Of a DNA stretch of 64,000 nt, positions 1 to 9,357 are shown one piece after another. The notes under the pieces were generated by a model. The model was not told the DNA's origin, made no database searches, and worked only from the letters and a program-made list of their open reading frames with translations. The number at the start of each line of letters is the position of its first letter. The first letter of the stretch is position 1. Source of the stretch: an uncultured Roseobacter sp. (lineage in GTDB: Bacteria > Pseudomonadota > Alphaproteobacteria > Rhodobacterales > Rhodobacteraceae); the NCBI GenBank assembly GCA_947501635.1, contig CANMWT010000001.1:310001-374000 (forward strand), in the 5' to 3' direction. The position numbers were made by a program, and so were the translations under genes.

Positions 1-585
1 AAAACCGAAAATGTCCCCGACACGCTGGCCGAAGACCGTGCGTTGCTTGAGGATCGGATCGCGCTGGTACAAAAGGAAATCGCGATCAAGGACCGTCTGT
101 GCCAGCCTGACTTCGCGCAATTGCCCATTCCTGAACCTGATGCGATTGTCCCGCCGCCCACCGGCATCCAGCCCAGTCTGCCTGTCGATCCGCAGGTCGA
201 CCGTCGTGCAGAGGCCGCGGGCGCGCAGCGGGGCGATCTGACCTTTACGCTGATCTGGGAGGGCACGGATGATCTTGACCTTCATTCCACTTGCCCCTCG
301 GGCGAGACCCTGTTCTTTCTGGACAAGGTAAGATGCAACGGGGTGATGGATCTGGATATGAACAGCTTTCAGGTGGTGCCTGATCCGGTGGAGAACGCCT
401 ATTTCACCGATCCTTTGGCAGGTGACTACCGCATCCGCGTGCATCTTTACCGCCAGCGCGAGGGCTCGGGGCCGGTTGCTTTTACCCTTCAGGTGCGCGA
501 GGGCGAGCGTGTTACAACGCAAAAAGGCACGGTTTCGGCCGATCGGCAAAACTGGCAGTATACGTATCGATACGAGGGAAAATGA
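1..585 (+). CDS. Envelope-type protein with C-terminal DUF2135-like domain, 5' end cut off
   Basis: The reading frame is open to the first base of the window, so the true start lies upstream and only about 194 codons are seen. The visible N-terminal part (about 35 residues) is a charged heptad-rich helix ending in a Leu-Cys-Gln motif. A proline-rich linker follows, and then a domain of about 110 residues with a WEGTDDLDLHSTCPSG signature and a later GDYRIRVHLY strand. This resembles the YfaP/DUF2135 beta-sandwich domains that often occur with vWA proteins. Function is unknown. The stop overlaps the start region of srfB, so the two genes are probably translationally coupled. The export signal, if there is one, would lie outside the window. 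Confidence 0.7.
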   Translation, partial: KTENVPDTLAEDRALLEDRIALVQKEIAIKDRLCQPDFAQLPIPEPDAIVPPPTGIQPSLPVDPQVDRRAEAAGAQRGDLTFTLIWEGTDDLDLHSTCPSGETLFFLDKVRCNGVMDLDMNSFQVVPDPVENAYFTDPLAGDYRIRVHLYRQREGSGPVAFTLQVREGERVTTQKGTVSADRQNWQYTYRYEGK

Positions 586-3500
586 TGTTTGAAGAACGTG
601 TCGGACGACTAAAACAGCTTGTGGATTTTGGCGACGAGGTCGCTCTGGTGCCCTATAGCGGGGTGCAGATGCTCGATTTCGGGTTCAATCTGGATACTGT
701 GGCGGTCAAATCCACGAAATTCATCGAGCGTATAACGCGCGAGGCTGACGGTCAGGTCGAGCGGACCCTGATCCCGCTTTCCGGTAACGAAGAGCTTGAT
801 GCGGAGGTTCTTGACGCGTCCCTTGAGACTGACGACGCTTATTCGATCCGGCCTGTTTCTGCGTTGGAGCCATTTTTGGAAAAATGGATGCCGGTGCCAG
901 TACTGCGCATGAAGAACCAGCGCGGGCCCAGTGGCGAAGAACGTTTTGACCCCGGCCCGTCAAGCTGGGCACGCCTGCGCGTGGTCGAGCTTGAAACGCC
1001 CGATGCGGAGACCGGCCATACGCACCGGGTGCAATTGGCGCTGGATACCAACCTCATGGCGGGGCAGCAGCCGTCTCACTATGTCGCGCCCGAGGTGTCG
1101 GATGCGGAAAAGCCGCGCGACTTCAGGCTGGTGTCCGATCCGGCGGATATGGACTGGTTCCTGCGGCGGCTCGAGACCGGTGAGGACGGCGAAACCATAG
1201 ACCTGCAGCTATGGGTATCAGACTGGCTGAAAGAGTTGTTCATGAGTTTCAAGCGGGCCGAGCGCCCGGGCCGTCAGATCCTCGAAGAGAACTTGCCACA
1301 TCAGTTTGAACACTGGGCGCGTTATCTGGCTTGCCTCAACCTGATCCAGAAAGCGGTAGCGCCGCCAAAAATCCGTTTCGTCAACACGGTGGCAGAACGC
1401 GACGCGGTCACACCGGTATCGGTTGATCTGGTGCTGGATATTGGCAACAGCCGCACCTGCGGTATTCTGATCGAGCAGTTCGCCGGCGAAAGCAATGTAG
1501 AGCTGACGCGATCTTTCCCGCTGGAGATCCGAGACTTGTCGCGGCCCGAGTTCATGAATGCAGGCCTTTTCGAGAGCCGCGTTGAATTTGCCGAACTGCG
1601 CATGGGAGACGAACGCTTTGCCAGCCGCTCGGGGCGGCGCAACAGCTTCCTGTGGCCCAGTTTTGTGCGCCTCGGGCCCGAGGCGGTGCGGCTTGTGCAG
1701 GGCGAGGCGGGAACAGAGACGATCTCGGGATTGTCCTCGCCGAAACGCTATCTGTGGGACGATGCGGCCGTTTCGCAGGACTGGCGGTTTCACAACCACA
1801 TGGATCCTAACAACCTGCCCAAGGCGGTGCGCGCGGCGATGCGCCATCTAAATGAGGCGGGGGATGTGCTTGAGCAGTTGCGGTCTGACGTCAAGAGCGG
1901 TCTGAGGCAGGCAGGAACGGCCAGCCTGACACCGGCGATACGACCTCAATTCTCGCGGTCTTCGCTATATGGGTTCATGTTGGCCGAGATCATTGCTCAT
2001 GCGTTGATACAGGTGAACGATCCGGCCTCGCGGGCGCGCCGGGCGCAAAGCGATTTGCCGCGCCGGTTGAACCGGATCATCCTGAGCCTGCCGACGGCGA
2101 CGTCGATGCAGGAACAGGCGATCATGCGGTCGCGCACGGCGGGCGCGCTGCAGCTGGTCTGGGCCATGCTGGGGATCGGTGAGGGGGATAGCACAATTTC
2201 GCGGCGCCCTGAATTGATCATCGAGTGGGACGAGGCAAGCTGCACGCAGCTGGTCTATCTCTACAGCGAACTGACCCAGAAGTTCGAAGGTCGCATTGAT
2301 ACCTTCCTGAAACTCAAGGGCCGAGACCGCACCCCCGAAGGCCGAGGCGCACCGGAGCCCACTTTGCGCCTTGCCTGTATCGACATCGGCGGGGGCACCA
2401 CGGATCTGATGGTGACCACCTACCGTGGGGAGGCGAACCGCGTGCTGCACCCCAGCCAGACCTTCCGCGAGGGGTTTCGTGTCGCAGGTGATGATCTGGT
2501 GCACCGTGTGGTCAGTGCCATTGTCATCCCGCGCCTTCAGGAAAACATCGAAGCCGCCGGTGGCCGCTATGTGGGCGAAAAAATGCGTGAACTCTTCGGG
2601 GGCGACCGTGGTGGGCAGGACCAGCAGGCCGTCCAACGCCGCCGCCAGTTCTCGTTGCGGGTGCTGGTGCCGCTGGCAGAGGCCGTGCTTTCCGTTTCTG
2701 AAGGGTCCGAGGAGTTTGACCGGATCGACCTCGCTGCCGCTGAGGTGCTGGGCCTTGCGCCGCTTGCGGATGAGCCCATCGACGAGGATGCAGCCACAGG
2801 TATGCCGCCGGACGTCCTGGATTATCTGGAGCGCGCTGCGGCGGAATGCGGCGCAGAGAACTGGCATTTGGCGGATATGGTGCTGACCACCTCCCGCGAA
2901 GATGTTGATGCGATTTCGCGCGAGGTTTTCCAGAAAGTGCTAAGCAATATGTGCGAGGTCATCGACCATCTGGGGTGCGATATCGTATTGCTGACGGGCC
3001 GCCCGTCGCGTCTGCCTGCCGTGCGCTCGATCGTCGAAGAGATGATGGTTGTGCCGCCGCACCGTCTGATCTCCATGCACAAATACAAGACGGGTCGCTG
3101 GTACCCGTTCCGCGATCCGGTCACGCAACGCATCGGTGATCCGAAGTCTACGGTCGCCGTGGGCGGCATGCTGATCGCGCTGGCCGAGAGCCGTATTCCC
3201 AATTTTAAGGTCACAACGGATGCCTTCCAGATGCGTTCTACCGCCCGCTTTATCGGGGAAATGGACCGTAACGGGCAGATCCTGCGCGACCGTGTCCTGT
3301 TTTCGGATATCGATCTGGACAAAAAGGGCCGCCGCGGCGATCAGACGGCGACACTGCAGATGTTCTCGCCGGTTCACATTGGGGCCCGTCAGCTTGACCT
3401 GGAGCGTTGGACAACAACGCCGCTTTACCGGTTGGACTTTGCCAATTCCGGCGCACAGGCGCGGCCCTCGCCCATTCAGGTCACGTTGGAGAAGGATGAG

Positions 3501-3689
3501 GACGAAGACGACGACACGCAATCCTCACTGGCCAAGCTGCGGCGCGAGAGCCTGCGCGAAGCCTTTCGGATCGCGGAGCTTTTGGATGCCGAAGGCGACG
3601 AGATGAAACTGGGCGATCTGACGCTCAAGCTTCAGACGCTGGGATTTGACGACGAGTATTGGATCGACACCGGGGTCTACAGGATATGA
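585..3689 (+). CDS. srfB: SrfB-family protein with Hsp70/actin-like ATPase motifs
   Basis: This 1034-residue protein matches the SrfB 'virulence factor' family, named for SsrB-regulated loci in Salmonella and biochemically poorly defined. It carries the three nucleotide-binding motifs of the Hsp70/actin fold: VLDIGNSRTCGILIE near residue 283, CIDIGGGTTDLMVTTY near 599 and LLTGRPSRLPAVRSIVEE near 801. It is therefore probably an ATPase. No signal peptide or membrane segment is visible, so it should be cytosolic. A strongly acidic patch (EKDEDEDDD) precedes a helical tail. Two ATGs lie in tandem at 582 and 585; the second gives the better spacing from GAGGG. srfC follows 36 bases later. Confidence 0.85.
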   Translation: MFEERVGRLKQLVDFGDEVALVPYSGVQMLDFGFNLDTVAVKSTKFIERITREADGQVERTLIPLSGNEELDAEVLDASLETDDAYSIRPVSALEPFLEKWMPVPVLRMKNQRGPSGEERFDPGPSSWARLRVVELETPDAETGHTHRVQLALDTNLMAGQQPSHYVAPEVSDAEKPRDFRLVSDPADMDWFLRRLETGEDGETIDLQLWVSDWLKELFMSFKRAERPGRQILEENLPHQFEHWARYLACLNLIQKAVAPPKIRFVNTVAERDAVTPVSVDLVLDIGNSRTCGILIEQFAGESNVELTRSFPLEIRDLSRPEFMNAGLFESRVEFAELRMGDERFASRSGRRNSFLWPSFVRLGPEAVRLVQGEAGTETISGLSSPKRYLWDDAAVSQDWRFHNHMDPNNLPKAVRAAMRHLNEAGDVLEQLRSDVKSGLRQAGTASLTPAIRPQFSRSSLYGFMLAEIIAHALIQVNDPASRARRAQSDLPRRLNRIILSLPTATSMQEQAIMRSRTAGALQLVWAMLGIGEGDSTISRRPELIIEWDEASCTQLVYLYSELTQKFEGRIDTFLKLKGRDRTPEGRGAPEPTLRLACIDIGGGTTDLMVTTYRGEANRVLHPSQTFREGFRVAGDDLVHRVVSAIVIPRLQENIEAAGGRYVGEKMRELFGGDRGGQDQQAVQRRRQFSLRVLVPLAEAVLSVSEGSEEFDRIDLAAAEVLGLAPLADEPIDEDAATGMPPDVLDYLERAAAECGAENWHLADMVLTTSREDVDAISREVFQKVLSNMCEVIDHLGCDIVLLTGRPSRLPAVRSIVEEMMVVPPHRLISMHKYKTGRWYPFRDPVTQRIGDPKSTVAVGGMLIALAESRIPNFKVTTDAFQMRSTARFIGEMDRNGQILRDRVLFSDIDLDKKGRRGDQTATLQMFSPVHIGARQLDLERWTTTPLYRLDFANSGAQARPSPIQVTLEKDEDEDDDTQSSLAKLRRESLREAFRIAELLDAEGDEMKLGDLTLKLQTLGFDDEYWIDTGVYRI

Positions 3690-3725
3690 AGATGACGGAT
3701 GCAGGACAAAAGGTGGTGTGGGCGC

Positions 3726-6404
3726 ATGTCTGACAAGGAAGCATTGACGGCACGCTGTCTGGAAGTTGCGAAGTTGTCGCGCGATGCGCTGGCGTGGGTC
3801 AACCATGCCGACAACGCCGAGACCGTGGGTCCCAAGCACAAGAGCCTGACGAAAATGCTGCGCAAGGGCGCGCGGCGGGCCGAACGTCTGGGCAGATCGG
3901 CTGGCACCAACATGTCCGTGAGCGTTTTCGGCCCCTCGCAGGCGGGTAAGTCGTTTTTGGTATCGGTGCTGGCGCGCCCCGCAGACGGGCGGCTGACTGC
4001 AAATTTTCAAGGTCCCGGCGGGCAACTTGACTACATCAGTCAGGTCAATCCGGCGGGCGATGGCGAATCCACGGGGCTTGTCACGCGGTTCACCATGACG
4101 AAAGCGGCCACGCCCGACGGTTATCCGATCCAGCTCAACCTGTTGAGTGAAGCGGACATTGCGCGCACTATCATCAACAGTTTCTTTGAGGACGGGGACC
4201 AGTCGGAAACGCCGCCCGAGCCCGAGGACCTGCAGGCGCATTTCGCTACACATACGCCCAAGGCCGGGCCCACCGAGGTGCCGGGTATGACGTTCGAGGA
4301 AGTTTACGAGATTGCGGACTATGTCGAGCAGACCTTTGGCAAAGTTGCCTATGCCAGCCACCTGCGCGGCTTCTGGGATGAAGCGGCCTTGCTGGCACCG
4401 CGCCTTTCCATCGCAGATCGTGCTGCCTTCTTTTCGATATTGTGGGGTGGCTACCAGCCGCTGACTGACCTGTATCTGAAACTGGCGCATGCGCTTGCCG
4501 CGCTGGATCATGCCGAAGTGGTCTATGCGCCGCTTTCTGCACTGCAACCACGCGAAACCTCGATCATCGACGTGAATACCTTGGGGGGTCTCTTCAAAGC
4601 CGAAGGAGATGACACACTGCCACTGAGTACTGCGTCAGGCAAAGTCGTTGAAACCGGACGCGCGGTCATCTGCGCGCTTGCGGCGGAGCTCGTGTTTCCC
4701 ATGGCCCAACAGCCGTCGGATTTTTTCGCACAGACGGATTTGCTGGATTTTCCCGGTGCGCGAAACCGCTTTGAGCTGCCCCTGACAAAAACGCTGGAAG
4801 ACCCGGAAAAGGGTGTGACCGACCTGCTGCTTCGCGGCAAGGTTGCCTATCTTTTTGACCGCTACGTGGCCAATCAGGAGATCACCTCCATGCTGCTGTG
4901 CGTGCCGGACAGCAATATGGAAATTGTGAGCCTGCCACGTCTTGTCGAAAACTGGATCGCGATGACCCATGGCGCCACGCCTCAGGAACGGGCTGTAAGT
5001 GATTGCATCTTGTTTTTCGTGATGACAAAGTTCGACAAGCATCTGGGCGAGACGGCGTCCGACGGGCCGGCATCGGAACGCTTCGTGCGGCGCATGGATG
5101 CGTCGCTGCTCAAGGCATTTGGTCGTTTGGGGGATGCGTGGGTGCATCACTGGACGCCGGACCGGCCCTTTCAGAACTGCTATTGGCTGCGCAACCCCAA
5201 CTACTTTGTCGAAGGGCTGATCGACTATACGGATGACAAGAAAGAGATCGCGGTCCGCGCGGAAAAGCAGGCCCGCGTTGCCGAGTTGAAGCAAGCCTGC
5301 TTGTCCACCCCGGCGGTGGAGGCGCATTTTGCGGATCCGGAGGCGGCTTGGGATGCTGCCCTTACCCTCAACGATGGCGGTGTGGGGTATCTGACGCGCG
5401 AGTTGACCAAAGTGTGCAAACCGCACAGCAAGCTTACCCAAATCGCAGCACAGCTGGACCGGATGACGCAAGATATTCTGGGCGAGCTGCGTGATCTTTA
5501 CGTCTCGGACGATATCGAACAGCGGATTGAGGAAAAGCGCGAGGCGGCCGCCCAGATCATCGACTGTCTGGAGCTGACCCTGCAAAGTCACCGCTTTGGC
5601 GCTTTCATCAAGGCGTTGTGTGTGGACCAGGACGCGATCGAGGACCGGATCAGCCGTGTTCCCAGTTCAATCCGGATCAGTCAGGCTGTCGGGGCGGGTA
5701 CGGGTTCTGCCGCGTCACCGCAGGCGGGGGGCAACGCGCAGCCGGCACGACCCGGACGCCCTGTACGGCCCGGATCGGTTCCTGCCAAAGCTGCTGTTGC
5801 GGAAGATGAGACGGTAAGTTCGGGTTTCGGGGCGATCCGGACAATGACGTCAGAGAATTTCCAGGCGAATATGGCGGTCGATATCTGGATCGAGCATTTG
5901 TCGCAATTGCGCGAAGATGTAGAGCGGCTCTCTGCTTTCAGCCTCACACCGGAAGCGGCGGCCGATCTGATGCGCGAACTGGTGCATGGCTTCCGGCGGA
6001 TTGCCGTGTCCGATGACATGAAAGGCTTGCTGAAATCGATCGACTATGGCCTGACCGTCGACAAGCAAGCGCCGCCCGCTGCCATCGTCTGTGCCGAAGC
6101 GATCAACAGTTTTATCTACACTCTGGGCGCTGAGAAACTGGAGACAGCCGCACGCCCCGTTATTGACGGGCCAGACGGCGAACGGCGGGTGGTTTTTGAG
6201 CCGCGCGCCTATTCGGACACTGCGTTTGATTTGCCTGAGACTCAGCGGGCTGCGACGGAGGCGTTTTGGACAGATTGGGTGTATATGCTTGAAACACTTC
6301 TGGTCGAAAACGCCAAGGACGGAGACGCAGGCAGCATCAACATCGAACAAAACATTGCCATAGGAAAGGTCGTTGGCGCGTTGGAAAGCAATGCAGTTGG
6401 ATAG
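3726..6404 (+). CDS. srfC: SrfC-family dynamin-like GTPase
   Basis: This 892-residue protein matches the SrfC family. It shows GTPase landmarks in order: P-loop GPSQAGKS near residue 69, a DFPG switch II (G3) near 340 and TKFD as the G4 base-specificity motif near 432. Long helical segments follow, then a proline/arginine-rich linker (about 650-700) and a helical C-terminus. This layout is typical of large dynamin-like GTPases. No signal peptide is visible. I chose ATG 3726 because AGGTGG lies nine bases upstream; an ATG at 3699 in the same frame lacks such a site. It probably works with SrfB, which it follows in all loci I recall. The substrate is unknown. Confidence 0.83.
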   Translation: MSDKEALTARCLEVAKLSRDALAWVNHADNAETVGPKHKSLTKMLRKGARRAERLGRSAGTNMSVSVFGPSQAGKSFLVSVLARPADGRLTANFQGPGGQLDYISQVNPAGDGESTGLVTRFTMTKAATPDGYPIQLNLLSEADIARTIINSFFEDGDQSETPPEPEDLQAHFATHTPKAGPTEVPGMTFEEVYEIADYVEQTFGKVAYASHLRGFWDEAALLAPRLSIADRAAFFSILWGGYQPLTDLYLKLAHALAALDHAEVVYAPLSALQPRETSIIDVNTLGGLFKAEGDDTLPLSTASGKVVETGRAVICALAAELVFPMAQQPSDFFAQTDLLDFPGARNRFELPLTKTLEDPEKGVTDLLLRGKVAYLFDRYVANQEITSMLLCVPDSNMEIVSLPRLVENWIAMTHGATPQERAVSDCILFFVMTKFDKHLGETASDGPASERFVRRMDASLLKAFGRLGDAWVHHWTPDRPFQNCYWLRNPNYFVEGLIDYTDDKKEIAVRAEKQARVAELKQACLSTPAVEAHFADPEAAWDAALTLNDGGVGYLTRELTKVCKPHSKLTQIAAQLDRMTQDILGELRDLYVSDDIEQRIEEKREAAAQIIDCLELTLQSHRFGAFIKALCVDQDAIEDRISRVPSSIRISQAVGAGTGSAASPQAGGNAQPARPGRPVRPGSVPAKAAVAEDETVSSGFGAIRTMTSENFQANMAVDIWIEHLSQLREDVERLSAFSLTPEAAADLMRELVHGFRRIAVSDDMKGLLKSIDYGLTVDKQAPPAAIVCAEAINSFIYTLGAEKLETAARPVIDGPDGERRVVFEPRAYSDTAFDLPETQRAATEAFWTDWVYMLETLLVENAKDGDAGSINIEQNIAIGKVVGALESNAVG

Positions 6405-6434
6405 ATTGGGGACAAAAATCGAAAGGGTGCAGAC

Positions 6435-7421
6435 GTGATAACGGTCGGCCCTGATCCGGCACACCCGCGCGGCGGCTACGCAGTGCTGAGCCTGCCCGAG
6501 GGTGACGTTGCGGGTGATGCCACCGAAGTCGCAGTGTTTGACAACTATTCGGAACGCTATCTTGGAGAGGCGGGCTGGCAGGCCACGAAGGCGCTGTTTG
6601 GACCTTATAAAGTAGAGCGCTCTGGCGGGATGGCGCAGATCGTTATCGGACCCGAGATCGTCAATCAGATCGAAGAATATGCCAACGTGCGGGTGTCCGT
6701 CGGTGCCGCAAGTGGTGATGTAGGCTGGCCCGACGATGTGGTGCCAGCGCCTGGCGCGGCAAAAATCGGCGGTATTATGACTGCTACGGCTCCCGCTGCT
6801 GCCGCAGCCGAGGGTGCCGCGACACCGGATCCGCCACCCGCGCCAACCCCGACCGCCGAGCCCTTGCCCGACACAGCGCCCCCTGTCGATCCCATTCCCG
6901 TTAAAAGCGGTTGGGGCAGCTTCGCTGTCGGGGCACTTGTTGTCGTGCTGGGCAGTGCGGCTCTCGCGTATTGGTTCCTTTTCATGCAGGAAGACCCTCC
7001 TGTTTCGCCTGCTGTATCGCCTGAACCGGTTGTGTCCACCACCAGCGATCCTTGTAGTGCTGCCGAGCTTGGCGCGATTGAGGGTTTCGCCGCTCAGGCC
7101 GATGCGCTGCGCGCCTGTGGTGCCAACACTGATGCAGACACGGCACTGGGTTTGGTTGAACGTGCAGCCGCATCGGGGAACGGGGACGCTCTTTTGCTCT
7201 TTGGGGTTGTTTATGACGGGGCGGTTGTGGATCCGGTGATCGAAGACCAGATCGGTTTGACCTTTGAGGATAATCCTGCAACCGCTGCTGAATACTATGC
7301 CCGCGCCGTTGCGGGCGGATCCCTGAATGCGGCTGACAATCTGGCCGCCCTGTGCACCCGTATGGCCGATATGACCGACACGCTCGTGCAGGGCGCCATA
7401 AACGACTATTGTGACAACTGA
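6435..7421 (+). CDS. Single-pass membrane protein with Sel1-like periplasmic part
   Basis: I do not recognise this 328-residue protein as a whole. The first 105 residues form a mixed alpha/beta domain without export signal, ending in GPEIVNQIEEYANVRV. An Ala/Pro-rich linker (about 115-155) leads to one membrane helix (about 160-180). A short acidic, proline-rich stretch follows, and then a Cys-containing helical domain with Sel1-like features (GNGDALLLFGVVYDG and later AAEYYARAVAGGSLNAADNL). The predicted layout is N-in, C-out, so it could link cytosolic SrfB/SrfC to the exported vWA and FGE-like proteins. The start is GTG with AAAGGG seven bases upstream. srfC ends 30 bases before it. Confidence 0.7.
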   Translation: MITVGPDPAHPRGGYAVLSLPEGDVAGDATEVAVFDNYSERYLGEAGWQATKALFGPYKVERSGGMAQIVIGPEIVNQIEEYANVRVSVGAASGDVGWPDDVVPAPGAAKIGGIMTATAPAAAAAEGAATPDPPPAPTPTAEPLPDTAPPVDPIPVKSGWGSFAVGALVVVLGSAALAYWFLFMQEDPPVSPAVSPEPVVSTTSDPCSAAELGAIEGFAAQADALRACGANTDADTALGLVERAAASGNGDALLLFGVVYDGAVVDPVIEDQIGLTFEDNPATAAEYYARAVAGGSLNAADNLAALCTRMADMTDTLVQGAINDYCDN

Positions 7422-7431
7422 AGGAGCAGCA

Positions 7432-9348
7432 ATGCGCGTGCGTTTTGGGGCAGTACTGGTTTCTGTGATTATGGCCTTGCTTGCGGCACCGCTGATGGCG
7501 CAGCCGCTTTTGGTTGAGGGGACAAGCACTGTCTACCAGAGGGTTCTGACGCGGCCTGCTGCCTCGCTTTACGATGCGGCAGGCGGGACGGTCACCGAAA
7601 AGATACCTGCCTTTCAGCCTTACTACGTGTTTGCACAACAGGACGGAGGATGGAAACAGGTCGGCCCGTCGGCAACCCGCGCGCCGACCGGTTGGGTCCG
7701 CGCAGAAGAGGTGATGGACTGGAAGCAGAACATCGTCGGCGCCTTCACCAACGGCGCAGGGCGCGAACGTCAACTCATGTTCGAGACCGAGGATAACTTG
7801 CGCTGGTTGCTGAACCACGAAGCGTTGCGTCAGGTACAGGAAAGGCTGCTTGCCGAAGCGGCGGCGGGTATCACGCAGGGTGACAATGGTGTCGTATCGG
7901 TAGAGCCGGAAGAATTCGTCAACATCCGCGAAGACCTTTATGTCATGCCTATCCTTGACTTCGTCGAGGACCTGCATCCGCTTAACTACGAAGATATCCT
8001 GCTGATGGAGGTGGCGTCAGTGCCGCTGCAGGCGCAACAAGAGCAGCTGCAGGCCAGTCAGGCGCAGGGTGAGGGCGCTTTTGATGTGGGGATTGTCTTT
8101 GTTCTCGACACTACGCAGTCAATGGAAACCTATATCGCGCGTACTCAGAAAGTGCTGCAAAACACGGTCGAAAAAATTGCAGGCACCGAGATAGGCAAGC
8201 TGGTGAACTTCGGGGCGATTGGTTTCCGCGACAATCCGGAGGCTGTGCCGGCGCTGGAGTATCGCACGAAAATGCTGGCGGACATAAAGCGGCGCGAGGA
8301 CCAGTCTGAGGTGATTGCAGCCATAGCCGGCACGCGTGTCGCTGTTGCCAACTCGCCGGGGTTCAACGAAGACAGCCTCGCCGGTGTCGAAGACGCCATC
8401 GACAGGATCGACTGGGAGCAGGCAGAGGCAGGCGATCCGATCGATGCGCGCTACATCATTCTGGTGACGGACGCCGGCCCCAAAGACCCGCGTGATCCGA
8501 ACGCACGGTCGCAGATTGGTGTGCAGGAACTTCAGGCCGATGCGGAAGGCAAGAACATCGTGACTATGACGCTCCACCTGAAGACACCGACCGGTGGCGA
8601 GGGCAACCATTCCTACGCCGAAAGCCGCTACAGGACCCTGTCGACCTTTGCGGGAAGGCAGTATTACTTTCCCATCGAGGGAGGGTCAGAAGAAGCCTTT
8701 GAAGGGGTTGCGACGCGCTTGGTTACGGCCATCACGGACCACGTGCGCGTGGCGCGCGGTGACGAAACCGAACTGAGTGCTGACGAGGCCGGTGAGGATC
8801 TTGTCGCGCTCGGGCGGGCGATGCGGCTTGCCTATCTGGGCGAGACGCGCAACACCCAAGCGCCGGATGTGATCCGCGGCTGGGTCAGCGACAAGGCCGT
8901 AGAGGCCCCGCAGGCACTGGCGGTGGAGCCGCGCCTGCTTATCACCAAGAACGAGCTGGCGACCCTGGCGGAGTTGCTCGACAACCTCATCCGGCTGGGA
9001 GAGCAAAGCCAGGGAGGAGATGACGCGCTGAACTTCTTTACCGAAGTACGCGGTGTGATCGCGGATATGGCGACCAATCCCGACCGGCGGATCAATCCGG
9101 ATGCGGCGACCCTTGGCGGCGCGTTGGAGTACCTTGAACAGTTGCCCTACCGCAGCCAGTTGCTGCAGATGAACGAAGAACGCTGGGCACAAAGTGCGAT
9201 GCTGCGCAGGTCTATCATTGACGGAATGCGTCAGAAATTGACCCAGTACCGTAAATGGCTTTTTGATCCGCAGGTCTGGACTGCGCTGCATGACGATGCG
9301 ACGGATGGCGAGCTGGTTTTTGCGATGCCGTTTGACGTCTTGCCCTGA
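7432..9348 (+). CDS. Exported SH3-like and vWA-domain protein
   Basis: This 638-residue protein begins with a clear signal peptide (MRVRFGAVLVSVIMALLAAP, cleaved near LMA-QP). A bacterial SH3-like segment covers about residues 36-95. The vWA domain starts near residue 217 with VGIVFVLDTTQSM, a MIDAS-type DxTxS motif, and runs to about 438. A helical C-terminal part follows. The DTTxSM form is close to the periplasmic vWA of the T6SS kinase PpkA, but no kinase domain is present. I chose ATG 7432 for its AAGGAG site. The gene overlaps nothing, lies 10 bases after the membrane-protein gene, and the ABC ATPase gene follows directly. Confidence 0.8.
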   Translation: MRVRFGAVLVSVIMALLAAPLMAQPLLVEGTSTVYQRVLTRPAASLYDAAGGTVTEKIPAFQPYYVFAQQDGGWKQVGPSATRAPTGWVRAEEVMDWKQNIVGAFTNGAGRERQLMFETEDNLRWLLNHEALRQVQERLLAEAAAGITQGDNGVVSVEPEEFVNIREDLYVMPILDFVEDLHPLNYEDILLMEVASVPLQAQQEQLQASQAQGEGAFDVGIVFVLDTTQSMETYIARTQKVLQNTVEKIAGTEIGKLVNFGAIGFRDNPEAVPALEYRTKMLADIKRREDQSEVIAAIAGTRVAVANSPGFNEDSLAGVEDAIDRIDWEQAEAGDPIDARYIILVTDAGPKDPRDPNARSQIGVQELQADAEGKNIVTMTLHLKTPTGGEGNHSYAESRYRTLSTFAGRQYYFPIEGGSEEAFEGVATRLVTAITDHVRVARGDETELSADEAGEDLVALGRAMRLAYLGETRNTQAPDVIRGWVSDKAVEAPQALAVEPRLLITKNELATLAELLDNLIRLGEQSQGGDDALNFFTEVRGVIADMATNPDRRINPDAATLGGALEYLEQLPYRSQLLQMNEERWAQSAMLRRSIIDGMRQKLTQYRKWLFDPQVWTALHDDATDGELVFAMPFDVLP

Positions 9349-9357
9349 GGCCCGCGG

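Noticed and set aside
5850-7529. Long open frame (559 codons) on the minus strand opposite srfC and the membrane-protein gene
   Set aside because: It lies antisense to two genes with clear domains, has no start site or family motif, and reads as low-complexity basic and cysteine-rich sequence typical of GC-rich shadows.
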